Part shown: in pieces, positions 5,032 through 5,131 of the stretch
How the letters are laid out: every line of letters begins with the position of its first letter
Position numbering within the stretch: position 1 is the stretch's first letter
DNA from: an uncultured Lachnospiraceae bacterium
GTDB taxonomy: Bacteria > Bacillota > Clostridia > Lachnospirales > Lachnospiraceae
Assembly (NCBI GenBank): GCA_946623295.1
Contig: CAMOQY010000121.1
Span: forward strand, 1 to 5,131
DNA length: 5,131 nucleotides
Reading direction: 5' to 3'
Notes under the pieces: generated by a model
Seen by the model: the letters and a program-made list of their open reading frames with translations, nothing else
Database searches by the model: none
What the model was told of the DNA's origin: nothing
Translations under genes and position numbers: made by a program

Positions 5032-5131
5032 CGCGGACGCGGCAAAGCGCGGTGGGCGCGGCGGCAGACAAGGCGGCGCAAGCGAGCACGGTCGCGGCTG
5101 GCAGGGCAGGGCGACGCGGACGCGGCAAAGC
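5032..5131. repeat. 17-nt exact direct repeat at an 83-nt interval
   Basis: CGCGGACGCGGCAAAGC occurs at 5032-5048 and again at 5115-5131, the last base of the window. The second copy is cut by the edge, so whether a longer 83-nt unit is tandemly repeated cannot be seen. A related inverted copy, GCTTTTGCCGCGT, is at 4876-4888. Confidence 0.7.

Larger units (their letters stand above)
4796..5089. repeat. Large imperfect palindrome around the terminator
   Basis: Three pairs of inverted segments are nested in order. The innermost is 4915-4952 with 4971-5010 (about 35 of 38 left-arm bases pair, two single-base bulges on the right). Next is 4859-4888 with 5037-5065 (one substitution and one indel in 30). 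Outermost is 4796-4809 with 5076-5089 (14 of 14). The first two pairs share one symmetry axis at about 4962, and the unpaired stretches between them are both 26 nt. The outer pair is displaced because the left arm has about 39 extra nt, largely made of an 18-nt tandem repeat. This suggests a single ancestral inverted structure, for example a MITE-like or REP-like intergenic element that includes a terminator. Confidence 0.6.
4777..5131. other. Gene-free, GC-rich repeat-bearing region downstream of the regulator
   Basis: No reading frame here looks like a real protein. Minus-strand frames crossing it translate to Arg/Ala/Gln-rich low complexity and have no ribosome binding site. A frame from ATG 5009 open to the right edge is likewise Ala/Gly/Arg-rich and lacks a Shine-Dalgarno. 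The region instead holds a terminator hairpin in an AT-rich core (about 4915-5010), flanked on both sides by strongly GC-rich sequence containing inverted, tandem and direct repeats (listed separately). Confidence 0.75.

Noticed and set aside
4740..5081. Minus-strand open frame of 113 codons
   Set aside because: It reads through the terminator hairpin and both repeat arms; the product is Arg/Ala-rich low complexity and has no ribosome binding site.
5009..5131. Plus-strand frame from ATG 5009 open to the right edge
   Set aside because: The start lies inside the palindromic 13-mer, has no Shine-Dalgarno, and encodes an Ala/Gly/Arg-rich low-complexity stretch produced by the repeats.
4796..5131. 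CRISPR array
   Set aside because: Repeat units are either contiguous (17-18 nt) or a single pair 83 nt apart, with no regular repeat-spacer alternation and no cas genes.

Overview
This window looks like a carbohydrate-utilisation locus from a moderately GC-rich anaerobic Bacillota, most likely a Clostridia/Lachnospiraceae-type gut organism. That placement is inferred from strong AGGAGG-like ribosome binding sites, tightly packed sugar genes, a LacI-type regulator and protein sequences resembling clostridial rhamnose genes. It has not been checked against a database.

Layout: positions 1-3509 hold three minus-strand genes read right to left as a probable operon. They are a zinc-dependent MDR dehydrogenase (2340-3509), a rhamnulokinase RhaB (994-2274) and a ROK-family protein with an unusually long N-terminal region (997 down to the left edge, incomplete). 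A 65-nt gap without a terminator separates the dehydrogenase from rhaB, and rhaB overlaps the ROK gene by ATGA. A 250-nt divergent region (3510-3759) carries good candidate extended -10 promoters in both directions and several symmetric elements. A LacI/GalR-family regulator (3760-4776) is transcribed to the right.

How the genes fit together: RhaB phosphorylates L-rhamnulose in L-rhamnose catabolism. The dehydrogenase may handle a pathway alcohol or aldehyde, such as L-lactaldehyde/1,2-propanediol, or feed another polyol or sugar into the pathway. The ROK protein looks like a sugar kinase or a kinase-derived protein of unknown substrate. The divergent LacI protein is the obvious candidate local regulator. 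The isomerase, aldolase and transporter are not in the window.

The last 355 nt (4777-5131) contain no convincing gene. They hold a strong, probably bidirectional, terminator placed at the centre of a much larger imperfect palindrome. The palindrome's outer arms are GC-rich, with an 18-nt tandem repeat on the left and a 17-nt direct repeat at an 83-nt interval on the right. This composite is the least ordinary part of the window. It may be a dispersed intergenic repeat family or MITE-like element. I see no evidence for a new defence system or a new enzymatic system here; the rest is a fairly ordinary sugar operon with a few oddities.
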